From assembly GCF_036669915.1 (NCBI RefSeq), contig NC_089320.1, positions 22,489,948 through 22,553,947 on the forward strand: DNA of 64,000 bases, read 5' to 3'. Positions 1 to 11,827 of this stretch are shown here, one piece after another (positions within the stretch are counted from its first letter, which is position 1; every line of letters begins with the position of its first letter). The notes under the pieces were generated by a model. The model was not told the DNA's origin. It did no database searches and saw only the letters and a program-made list of their open reading frames with translations. The DNA is from Pocillopora verrucosa (lineage: Eukaryota > Cnidaria > Anthozoa > Scleractinia > Pocilloporidae). The position numbers were made by a program, and so were the translations under genes.

Positions 1-3000
1 ACTGGCCGGATTCTCTAAAGATGTCTTTGTTCTATAAAGTTATTATTATAGCCTCGCGGGAACCAATACCCGATCGATCATGCTTCAGTTTTGACATCCA
101 GGCACTCCCAGTTTAGGAAAATGACATCAAAAATCCTTTAATTGATCTCAATATTGAAATTGAAATGGAAAACAACCGATTTGCACATTCATTTAGATAA
201 TTATTTGTCTCCTGTCTCTCTTTCTACTAAAATTAAAACGATCTCTCTTTTAATTTCACAATTGCGCGATTTTTTAGTTAAAATCCCATCAACTGACCAA
301 AACTAATAACGAAATAATAATTTGTTTTCCAGGGTAGGCCAACAAAGCAGGGAAAGCTTTTCGCGGCCGACAGCTTAAACCCGTAGTTTTTAACAAAATT
401 ACCGCCTTGATCGAATCGCTAAGTGTTCAAGAGAAAATATTGCATTTCCACTTGCTGTACCTTATCAACCAAGGGAAAGTTTTAAGAATACAGGTAATGA
501 TTTTTGAAAGCGCATCACCCGCTTAACACTAATAAACAAAAGAGTTGACTGACTCAAATAATTCATGTTGATGCCTTATTTGAACAAGGCTTATTCGCCG
601 AATGCCCTTGGTAAATGCACATGTAGGTTCAAATGATAAACAACTGTTTTTGTAAGATTTTTCTGAGTAAACTTCACTTAAATAAGAAACCTGCGATAGG
701 CTTAAGGAAAGTGTGCTGGCGAAATGATATCAAACGCGAGGGAAATCTTTGCGTTGGAGAATTGATGCAAAGGAAGAGGTGAAACAAAAACTACGTACGA
801 TAAGAAGTCGGAACATTAAAATAGAATTAGAAATTGGATGGGGAAGAGGAAGTAGTAAACGTGAACGGTCTTATTATTCAATCAGCCTGGTGTTTTCTCT
901 TCTCAAATTACGACCTAGCCGGACTATATGCCAGTTTCATATTTTGGATCCAATTAGGAAAAGTCAGCAGATGTGCAACTGGTTAATCAACGTTTTGACT
1001 TCCTCGAAGATGAATTATTGAATGCAAAATCTTGCAGAAGAAATCTCTATGACGCTGATTCGTTAATGAGGCGAAATTGAATTCTTGACCTATGATAGTC
1101 AGACGGCTGTTGAACCCACAGTTTCCGCTCCAAACATCTCGAAGAATCTACAGTTTAACCTGAACTGATAAAGGAAAGCACTCTTTTTTGCTTGCTGGCC
1201 GCCGCTGACACGAACTTCAAAGAGGGTTAAGCAAGACGCGGCTGTCGCTCTCTTGTTTCCCTATAAACCCGAAGTTACGTTGGGATGTAATTTAGAACCC
1301 AGCAAGTGGGTCGTTATCAGATTTTGTCGTTATCTTAAATATTAAAATCAATTGTTGGAAGCTGTGGACAGCTTTTCAGATGATAGAGTTAACATACCAT
1401 TAGTCTGTATTGTGAGATTCATTGTTAATTGCATTTTGGTAAATTGTTAGTTATATATCTAACCAAACCCTCTGACCTCGCACGAACTCATAATCAGAGA
1501 CGCTACAGTATCCCTAATGGCATGGCATTCGTATTATGCTATAAGCGATTGGCCATATGTACTAGAGATTTATAGCACAATAAAACAACCTACGTTCCCT
1601 CAATGAGCAAAATTTAAGTGGTTCGTAAAACTCTCGCTTAGTGAGTCGAGTATTCCTATGAAATGTCGAGTAGTTTTTGCTCAGCGTATCCACATGGAAA
1701 AATTTTATTACTATTATTATGTTATTACCATTAAGGCTTTTTTCAGCGACAAACATGGGGTAGTTTCGATTGCGTTGAGATCATGATCCTAGTTCTCATC
1801 AAACCTGTGAAATGGCACGAAAAACCAATCAAAGCGCTCGATTAAAGATCGGTTACAATGCAGCTAACGTAACTAAACAGCCGCGGTAGGTTCTCTGAAA
1901 AGTAACTCACGTAGAAAACTGAGAAGAAGTTGCGGCATGCTGTTCGTGAGTTGAAACCGGAAAATAGTCATCGAAACTGGATTGCTCAATAAGATGCCGT
2001 TCTCACCACACATAGTTATAGTACTATAACGGCCATTGCCATTTTCAATTTCATGGGTTAAGCATACGTGCTTATATGAAAAGATTCAAATCGACCTAAT
2101 GATGACCTGCGACAAATGGAAGTTGCCAGAGGCTGGCTGTTTAGTCGTCTGTTTGTATACATTGCTTTTATCTCAATCGTTATGTAGATAGCCCCATGTG
2201 GAGTGCTACCGCTGGTTTTTGTTGTTTTAACCGCTGGATACTGATTCACACACACAGAGCGTGTGCACTATGAGTTTAATCAAATACTGTCAAATCCCTA
2301 GGGTTACAAGGCAGAAAATAAAGCAGGATATGCGAAATTAAATAAATCTGACAAGGCTTGTGAATGGCAATTAGAAAATTAACTGGTCCTCGGAATATTG
2401 ATCGCTATTTTTCATGTTGATCATGGCAGTGTCAACTACAGGTGCCTTCATTTTGAGTCGGTAGCGTGTCATATGTGTATCATTACAAGCCAGCATTGAG
2501 TTGCAATTTAATAAAATAAACCTATGTCAGTTCAATGTACACTCAATAACAAAGCAATTCTTAATTGATTGATGAAAATATATGAAACATTAGTTCAATA
2601 GCTAACGTCGTCTTGGTAATGGACAGTTGCGAGAATAATAATTAATTGATTTTAATCCATTGTGAGCTTCTCTTTGATCTGTGGTAAAAAGCGCACCCAT
2701 AATTTGGGCCGTCGAAGGCAAAATATGAAGATTGTGATTTGTTTTATACTCAGAGCAGAGCTGGGTATATTCTTTGAGACTGATTTAGAAGGTCGCAAAT
2801 TGAGACGAACGTTGCAGCCAAGTCTATTTGACTGTCAGTACTGTTTGAATTAAAAAGACAAAAATAAATTCTTAAAGGAGCTGCGAAGGATCCATTAAAA
2901 TGTTTTCTAAAGCCAGGCTAGATGTACGTCTACAAAAGACTGTTTTGTGTCCTTTTCAACTAAGCTTTGTTTATTGTTTAACTGTATTGTGTGGTTATTT

Positions 3001-3647
3001 AATTGCCTGCCTCAATGGACTAAAACCTGTAAAGCGCGAAACAATACTTGATTAATCCAATAAAGCATCGTTTGCACGAAGCATTGTTGGGCAAAATGTT
3101 CGTGTTATAGGAAACATAATCTTTCTTTGGAAGAAGCAGGGGATTAAAGCTAGAATAAACTAGACAGTTGTAAATATCTCCCTACGCAGATCACATCCCA
3201 GCTGTTAATTAATTGTTAAATTCATTTGACAACCCTACTTCCGAGCATTAAAAAAATACCTTCGCGTATTACAAAATAAGAATGGTAAAAATTTGCACCT
3301 TTTTTCGAGTAACTGCAAAAATAATTGTCTCTGGTGAAATGTTTCTAGCTGGGACATGACTTTTTGCGATAATAAGTCTTGCATTGCAATAGTTCAACGC
3401 GTTTTTAAAAACAGATTAACCGGAATTGTTTCCAGAAATGCTTTCATGACTTGTGTCAAACAAGTCGAGACCCTACGACTAGAAATTGCCCCCGGGGCCG
3501 TGAATCTTGCGTTTGAAGTCAGTTTATGATAATGGGCTCGAATTGGATAGCTTTCAAGTCAGGAATTTTTGTATTCAGATACATACATCCACGTACACCC
3601 AAGAAACACGTCGTCCCCTTGCGTGGAGCTGATCACGCGGAGCAGAT
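1..3647. other. Upstream region of gene A, no confident gene
   Basis: AT-rich non-coding DNA upstream of the first exon of receptor gene A. I see no conserved domain or convincing multi-exon gene. One 156-nt open stretch at 338-493 sits between a plausible acceptor and a gtaatg donor; it is listed as a weak finding. The promoter of gene A should lie in the last part of this stretch, but no specific element could be identified. Confidence 0.5.
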
Positions 3648-6600
3648 ATGCCCATTTTGTGGCGAGTTTATATCGTATTTTTGTCACTTTGCTATACCGT
3701 GTGTTCATCTAAAGGTAGGCTGTCGTCGACTTTTTGAAGTTATTTAATTCTTGCTGAGGTAAATTAAAGCTGACGGATGCCCGGCTTTCAAGTGTAGTCG
3801 GCTTGACGAGTTTCGACATCGCGCCACGAGGATTGTCGAGCAACTTAACAAATGATTTTAGTGAAGGTTGTGATTATTTCAGAAGATTGTTCTGCAGCTT
3901 ACCAGGTTTTACACATTGCAAAACTTTACGGCTCACACAAATGCCTTACCCTGTAGGGAGCACTCTAAACGCCTATTTAGGACACGAGATGTTTCCAGCG
4001 TGAATTTCAAGATATATATTTTTATTCGTTCTGCATTATGCGCACCAAAACCTGTCGTTGCGCCCTGATTTTCCCTCCATCAGTAAACCTAGTTACAATC
4101 AGAACCATGCACAAAATCATTGAACTCTATCAAGCGTTGTTCCGTTACGATACAGAAAGAAAACTTAATTTGATCTAAAACAAAGGAACTCTTTGGCACT
4201 CAAGACGAAAAATTACCAGGCTGTGGAATCATAAATCATTTGGCTAATGCAGCTTGTTTAGCAACAAAATAAATGGCTTATTATCTTTTAGCGTTATGAA
4301 AGAATTAGTTGTTCCACTGTCACATGAAGTTTCGGTAAACATATTAATATATTATCAAAACTAGACAAGGAATAATTGAAATAGGGTGTCGGTAATGAAA
4401 TCAGATGGTGATCACATTTAGAACTCAATTATGAAAAGGTACTTTTTCCGGTAATGAGGGCTATCTAAATTCCTGGAGTGGTTTTGACGATGACGAATAA
4501 ATTAGTCCTTTGAGGTCGTAGTGAAACATAATTGCATTTTTTAGCAAGAATGCTTTGACACATGTATATCTCGTAACACTTATTTCAGTTCCATGGCAGG
4601 AGCCCAGCAATTTTGACCGTGAGAAAGACTAAATCAGTAGAATGGAGTTCAGGAAACAATCGTTCATCTGTATTTCATTCTTAGCATGTTGGTGAATAAA
4701 CAAATGGTTTTAACGTAGTATGATACTCTATTTTCCATAACAAACAGTTTCAAGAAGAACACAAAGTATTATTCATGTCGGGTTTATAACTTGCTTAAAA
4801 ATCTTTTCCACAAAGGAAGCAGACAGGTTTCCAAGTTCATTAAGTGCTGAAGAAGTTTATAGTTTTTTTAACAAGTCAGCTCCTGATGGATTGTAAAAAG
4901 TTTCTAGTATGCAAGCATATTAAACATATAAGATGATAAGAATATTCTTTCTGTCTTTTTTTTTGTTTAAAAGTTACAAAGTATAAAAGCATAACGGACG
5001 ATGACGACGAGAAGAAGTTGTTACACTTCCTATTTGATAACTATGACCCAGAAATCCATCCTGTTCTCAAGAAAACAGATACAGTTGAAGTAAAGTTCGG
5101 CGTCTCGCTCCATCAGATCATTGAAGTGGTAAGTCCAAAATGGTTCTTATGCAAGCTGAAGGGATAAGGTTACTAATGGAGCACATTTCGCTGCTCTAGG
5201 GTCATTTATACTTTTTATTGCTGCAGTGCTTGCTTCAAAATCAACCAAGCAAGGAACTTGGTTCTAGATTATAGAGAGATACCGGACGCGTCTCGCCTGT
5301 GTCACTCATTTGGGATGATTTCAATCTTTTCGAGCACAACAGGCTTGCTTTGGAATGCATACTAACCTCATAAATGCACTAGTAAAGGTCAATTTGACCC
5401 ACGGTCATTTATCTTAATCAATTAAAACACGAAAGAGGAGCCTTGTAAGTTCTTAATTAAAAAAAAAGGTCATACTTTTTGCTAAATTTACTAATAGATT
5501 TAAATGGCTATTAAAAATCATTATGTATAAAATTAACAAGGTTCTCTTCGTATGAAATATGAAAACAATGTTAAAAAGTAAATTAAAACAATTCACACAA
5601 AGAGCCGGAGAGCTTGGCTTTAAACAAGTGAAAATACTGAAATGGCTGCCACCTTCAAAAGCCACTTTCTATTAATCATATCTTGGACATAGTACCATTA
5701 ATATGACTATGAAACAAAATTGAAAGTTAGATCGAAATATGAATTGTAGCTGGCGATTTGGAACAGATAAACGAACAGATGAATTGAAAATTGATCGACA
5801 AACAAGGGAGAAAATGTTGTCACTTTGGATCACGAAGCCGGCGAGGAAGAGATTTTCATGATCAATCTGTTACATCAGGCATGCATGACAGGCTCAAAAT
5901 TTCAACTCCTTCAGACAATGCATACTTCCATAACTTACGATCAAAACTGCCAATTAAATGCAAATTTTCACTTATTTTGACTTAAATGATTGATGTAACT
6001 CATTTCTTTCCTCAAAATAGTGGGAAGAGAGCCTATTATCTGGGCGTCCTCGCATTTTCGAAATAGCTGAGGGAGACAATAAGTTAATTCATATCTTTAT
6101 CACCGCATTATAATTGCATAACAGCATTTTTCTTTCAGGATTTCAAAAATCAAATCGTCAAGAGTAGTGTTTGGATAAGACAGGTATTCAAATTTCACCA
6201 ACTTTCAATAAAACTCCACTTTGATTCATTTAATGCAGTTACGATTGTACTGCAAACGTAGCAAAAGAATTTCATGGATGGGAGTTCTGCCAGCGAGCTA
6301 CAGTCACACAAAAATGCTCGGAAATTCAAACGTTTTAAAAATTGTCAACACAGAATACGCTGTAAATGTGCTTGTTGTCCTTTCCATGTGATCTATTTAG
6401 ACTCAAGTTAAAGGTAAACACTTTTAGATATGATATCCATTTCCTATGGGGCTTATTTAATCAATTGTTGTAGATCAGTAGTTAACTATACCCTCCGCTT
6501 CGTCATTTGCCGTTGTTTTGTGTTGTTTCGTCGCTACTGAACTTATTTAAGATTTTTCAATTCGTTTTTTTAGGCATGGAATAACCCGTTCTTAACGTGG

Positions 6601-9600
6601 AATAGTTCAAACTTTGGTGGTATAAAAACTATTAATGTGCATCAGTCAAAACTCTGGAAGCCTGACATATTCTTGTATAACAAGTGAGTATGGATCTTAA
6701 CGCTCGGTACATTTACATGCTTGTACCCGCTGCTTTATTACAGTGTTTCTAAAGTTTACTGTCATTCAAAATTCTTCGGCAATCGAGACCGCTTAGAGAG
6801 CTGTCTAAAGTTGCCTCTAGAGACGAGTAGAATCCCATAAGAGTTATTTGCACTTAAGTACTGACTCTGTGCATATATTGGTTTACTTTGCTTTACCATT
6901 TGATTGGTCTGAAAACTCAGGCCACCCCCTTGATGTAACTCCTGTGCGCTTTTCCCTGCTTCAGACCGTTTAGATGTAAATACTTTCAGTTCTAATAAGT
7001 TCCCAACGATATTTTTTCCAAGCTCTGATTGGTTTTTGTGGTTATTTTTTTTTGGGGGTTTGTGGGCCTTAATCCCAATGCAAGGGGATGGTAGCTGTCA
7101 CCACTGGTTAGAACTGGCAAGCCACGTGGGCCAATTCGTAGGATGAAATCGGCCATTGCTCGGAATCGTTCAGAAAATTTAGTCATTTTCTAAATCAAAA
7201 TCTATGATAAACATTTAAGCTGAAATCAATTTAAATTCCCGCTAAGAAAAGCCTATTTTCTGCTTTAACTTGACTAGCTTAGCCAGTTACTTTCTAGTAA
7301 TACTGAGGGACACCTCCGTCGACAGCTGCTGAAAAAAAAAAGTAATTTCCACGAATGTACGTTTTTTGTCGCGTTCATTATACAGTGTAGATGACTCTGA
7401 CGATGGGGCTCTGGATCGTTTCAAGACTAAACTTGTCTTAAGCTCAAATGGAGACATTATGTGGATGGCGCCAAAAATCCTGACAAGCTCCTGTAAATTT
7501 GACGTTACTTACTTTCCTTTTGACAAACAGGTAAACCGACACGTGTAAGAAAAGAAGTAGCCACTGCACGTTGCAAGTGAAACTGTGATTTGTCATTGTT
7601 TGAGTTCATTCTATCTGAATATTCAGTTCATCTCCAGATACCATTGGTGAGACTATCAGGCTTACAGGGAATTAATTACTCTGATCGTAATCATTTATTA
7701 TTTGGTGGACTGTTTGAGCTGATGTAACGGTGATATCAAAGGAAAGAAAGAAACTTATAACGTATCTAATTACCGTCATCGTAACTTCAGCAAGTGACAT
7801 TTCTTATTGTGGAGTAAGCTGTTTGAAACTATCAAACAGAACTTGAAATACAAAAAAAAAAAACAATAATTGGCTAATAACAATGTTTTTTTCTTAGACC
7901 TGCAAAATGAAGTTCGGTTCATGGACATATGACGGTCTTCGACTTGACCTTATCCCAGAAGGAGGAAAGAACATGTGTGATGGAGACATTAAAAAGTTCA
8001 TCAGACACGGAGAATGGGACCTACTAAGCATGCCTTGCAGTCGTAACGAACTTGTTTACGCCTGTTGTCCAGAGCCTTATCCGGACGTTACTTACACCAT
8101 GACGTTGAGAAGACGACATATGTTTTATTTCGTGAATATGATCGCCCCCTGCTTTCTTATATCAGGTAGGTGGTTGCCTCGGTTCTGAAGTTGTGTCATG
8201 GGAACTGAGAGATTATGTCATAGAATAAGATTATTTATCATAGAAACTACGGTTTTATACAAGGATTTCCAGCCCGGAGAAGAGCCGTTACATGAAAAAA
8301 TACGATATTTTTTCGCCAATCAGCTGCTGACACGTCATTCGCCTCTCGCGCCACTTGGTCAGGTTGATGAATGAACGGCAAAGCCTTCACCGTTCTCAAT
8401 CCAAGGTCCTTTGTCGGAGTTTTTCGGATTATGGCTGCTAAAACACTGAAAAATCCGTATCGCTCGCAGACAGTGACGTTCAAACTTCAAAATATGAAAA
8501 GAAAAACCGAAAGTTACATATCCATTAGCTTTGGTAATGGCATTTCTCGCGACTGAGAACGAAAATCGACAGCTGGAAGATTTGCTTTAGGCCGGAAAGG
8601 AGGGAAAGGACTTCAGATTTTGTTATTTACAAAGGGTTAAAAAAAAAAGGGAGAACAAAGAAAAATTGATTGATTAGAATTAGACGTTGGCCAACGCATT
8701 TGAGTTGTTAACTAAAAGGGAGGTATCGAGACATTAGGACATTAGAGGCCAATTACAACGCAAGTCTCAAAGGGGCCGAAACCCTTACTATGTCGACCTT
8801 TAGGGAATGTTTAAAATGTTTTTGTTAAACATGGCAACCTTTGTATTACTTTTCAGCGCTGACCCTGTTGTCTTTCTATCTTCCTCCTGAGTCCGGCGAG
8901 CGTCTCACACTCGTTATTACAAATCTCCTGGCCTTGACAGTTTTCATGTTGTTAGTGGTAGAGATTATACCAGCGACCTCTGAGACTGTACCTCTAATCT
9001 CTGTTTACTTTTATGGCAGTGTTTTTGAGGTAAGCTAAAAATCATTCAAACTTTTGACCAATCCTGGTTTGGGAGCCATCATCTCCCCGCTGTGTATGCT
9101 TTCAGGTGTAATTCCAGCTATCAAAATTAACTAAATATCCATCGGATCATTTAGTGTCGAGTGGAATCTGGGACTGGAATTTTCTTTTTTGTGTTCTACG
9201 ATTGGTCGCCCTAGCAAACCTTTTAACAAATCAGTTGAAAAAGCGAACCACATCAAATCGTGTTCTGGTCATTGGTGATTTCCCGAGCTTGAAAGAGTTT
9301 GTATGCATTTGTGATATTATCCGCTTTTCAGTCCGTTCATTTTCATGTCTTTGCTTTTTCTTTCCTCATTTTGCTATTTTCATCAGCCGGCATTCTTACA
9401 AAACGAGTCGTTGATGTCATGTTATTCATTTGCATTATGTTTTTTAGGTGGCTTTGGCTCTCGTCGCAACGTGCCTCGTCTTGAGGTGCTATTTCAACAA
9501 CCCCTCACATACACCCGTTCCGAACTGGGTGCGTCACATAGTGTTGGGTTGGATGGCTCGACTTACTAAGGTACCTGTCAAGAAAATCCTGGATGGCATT

Positions 9601-10206
9601 GATCCTAAAGAATCCTCAAAGAAAGACCCAAAGCAAGATGAGAACGATATCTCAGAACCTGGAAATGTTGTTCAAGGGAAGATTCCAAACACCTCGCGTC
9701 ATAATTCATCACGTGATCACCTGTCACACATTTCACCCAATCTACCTGGCGATATACAGCCAAGACTAAACCTTTTACCGTCAATTCAGCGAGCTAGAAA
9801 CGCGAATCGTTTAAGCATGCCCCACTTTTACGATGGTATTCAAGTCGGCGGTGCCATGAATGATCTGATTAGCAGTCACGCTGCCTCGAGGCACAATCTT
9901 CTGGACATCGCGCCGCCATCGCATTCGAAGCACGTTTTCGCGAATCATGTGAAGTCAGCAGACGACGTTAGAGGTACTGCTGATGGCGTGACAAGACAGC
10001 TGTTAGAGACTCAGACAAATCTCGCCAAAGATGTAGCCGAGGTAGTGCGATATATTCAAGACCAGGAGATGAGCGACCTAATGAAGGAGGAATGGCAACT
10101 AATAGCTATTATCATTGACAAATTTTTCCTCTGGTTGTTTTTGTTCATTCTGTGTGTTTCTACGATAATCATCTTCATGCAAGCTCCAAGCTACGCGTGG
10201 TCTTAG
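3648..10206 (+). CDS. Gene A: nicotinic acetylcholine receptor alpha-type subunit
   Basis: Cys-loop ligand-gated cation channel subunit of the plasma membrane. Exons: 3648-3714, 4974-5128, 6139-6183, 6574-6683, 7386-7530, 7898-8165, 8857-9029, 9448-10206; all introns GT-AG and phases close to 573 residues. Exon 1 (ATG at 3648) encodes a hydrophobic signal peptide ending in phase 1 on a gtaggc donor. The ligand domain has the loop D Trp (exon 4 start), loop A KPDIFLYN, Cys-loop C162/C176, loop B Trp183 in GSWTYDG, and loop C vicinal C230-C231 in [10 protein letters not shown]1 ends about 263, TM2 is about 276-297 with Glu at -1' and 20' and Leu at 9', which predicts cation selectivity, and TM3 starts about 308. 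A long cytoplasmic loop and TM4 (about 545-567) lie in the last exon. Oddity: exon 6 is 268 nt, four residues longer than in B-F, with an extra Cys (C201) in loop F. It converges on gene B. Confidence 0.93.
6885..7045 (+). repeat. Dispersed repeat, degenerate copy (intron of gene A)
   Basis: Starts with gattggtctgaaaactc and later has ctctgattggtttttgtggt. The same order of short blocks recurs near 14062-14300, 45440-45690, 51970-52190 and 60060-60300. It is a diverged copy of that non-coding family. Confidence 0.5.
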
Positions 10207-11792
10207 AAATCTGATATTAGATGTAGCTAAAAAAAGGATTTTTAACTCGGTGTTTAATACCAGCAATTTATCGGTATTTAAGTGCATACCAGGCTATTAT
10301 TTTCTTATAAGTCATTACAAAGGGGAGAGGGGTAAATGTACTCTGAGCTCCTCCAAGGACTTTGGTTGGTTGAGCAGCTAGGAGGAAGGGCGAAAAAACC
10401 AGTGACTTCCCAAGAAATATTTCTTTGAAATATCGTAGCATGACTAAACTATAAAGATAATCAAGTACCGATGATCACAGGCAAAACATTTAGTCGACGC
10501 TGCATATTGGTTGAGATCATTTATTTTAATGGGCAAGCATTGCCTCCGACCTACAGTAGAAAATATTGAGGTGACTTACACACGGCTAATGCGACATGAT
10601 GCAGTGATAGTTCTGACGTGTTCTTTGCCGAATTTTGCGAAAAAAAAGTATGTTTTGGGATAACGTTTAGTTTGTTGCATGAGGTTCAGCTGGTTTGAAC
10701 TCAAATGCAACATTAAGCGGGAACAAAGTTTCCTCTTTTTGCAATATGGTGCCTGGTGCACTTCTTCCTAATGCAAACCAAACCCAGAACAGAGCAGAGA
10801 AACAACAGAAGATTCGGACTTGCCGTGATCAGTTGACACACTAACTTTCCCTGAAAATGAGCTTACTGCATGCATTCATGACGGCCCCTCCCAGTAATGT
10901 TTACGACTTCTTACTAGCAATTAATATAATAGAACAGTGGATAGCGTTGAAGGCGCATTTTGATTGGTTACTCAAATCCCAAATATCCTTTGCTATTCAC
11001 CTCCGAGTAACGCGCGGGATTTGCCCCCGAAAATATTATGACCGCGTTACAAGAATAAATGAGTTAAAATCATCTTTCTGTGCTTAATTATCTCATTGTT
11101 TTAGGATATGCTAAAAAAAACTACAGTGTCAGTGGCTAACTGAGGATATTTACCTCGCCGCTTGGCGGTTGGGTAAATATCCACCACGAGCGACCTTCAC
11201 TTCGTTGAATAGCTGTTAATTTTTTCTCTTCATGATATTGAAAAAGTTCACTAATGAACAAAATTGACTCAAAGGAGCTATCGCAAAAGAAAAGTTTTGA
11301 TAATCACCCTTTTTACTAGTCTGATAATATACCTGGTAATTGCTTCTTAGCTCATCTGGGATTTTCACAATAAACCTTTCTAAGTGAACAATTTTATGGT
11401 CGCTTTTTAGTTTGTATGATTACAAAACTGAGTATACCAAGTGATTTACTAAGTATATAACTGCCTCTTTTACATTCCTACATATTTCTGTTTTTGGAAG
11501 AGTAAACCTAATTAAGAATATCTAAGACTATTCTTCAAAGATTCAGTACCAGCTTAGTTGGATCCTAATTTCTATATAACTTTGTGTCTGATAGAAAGAG
11601 TAACGTATATACAGTTATGCTATTGGTTATTGTCTGCTGTATTCAGTTTTCCACCGTATGAACGACAGCGTTGTTCATAACAAGACCATAAACCTTAAAA
11701 TAAACGTTTACTTCACCACTTTGATACTATTGCTGTTTCTTTTTTTTCCACTTATTTTCCGATTATTCCATTTAATCCTCGCAGTTATAATT
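10207..11792. other. Tail-to-tail intergenic region between A and B
   Basis: Contains the 3' UTRs of the converging genes A (+) and B (-). There is an AATAAA on the plus strand near 11054 but it is far from the A stop codon. A short palindromic repeat lies at 11143-11182. No further coding sequence was recognised. Confidence 0.5.
11143..11182. repeat. Imperfect palindrome ggatatttacc...ggtaaatatcc
   Basis: The arm ggatatttacctcgccgc pairs with the downstream gcggttgggtaaatatcc. A related sequence (ggtggatatttaccaagccg) is present near 39279. It is probably the end of a dispersed element. Confidence 0.6.
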
Positions 11793-11798
11793 TTTATT
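11793..11798 (-). terminator. Candidate poly(A) signal of gene B
   Basis: AATAAA on the minus strand, about 30 nt after the stop codon of gene B. The hexamer is seen directly; its use is inferred. The resulting 3' UTR would be very short, so another signal further downstream is possible. Confidence 0.35.
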
Positions 11799-11827
11799 GC
11801 AATAACGTGCCATGCAGTGATCATTAT

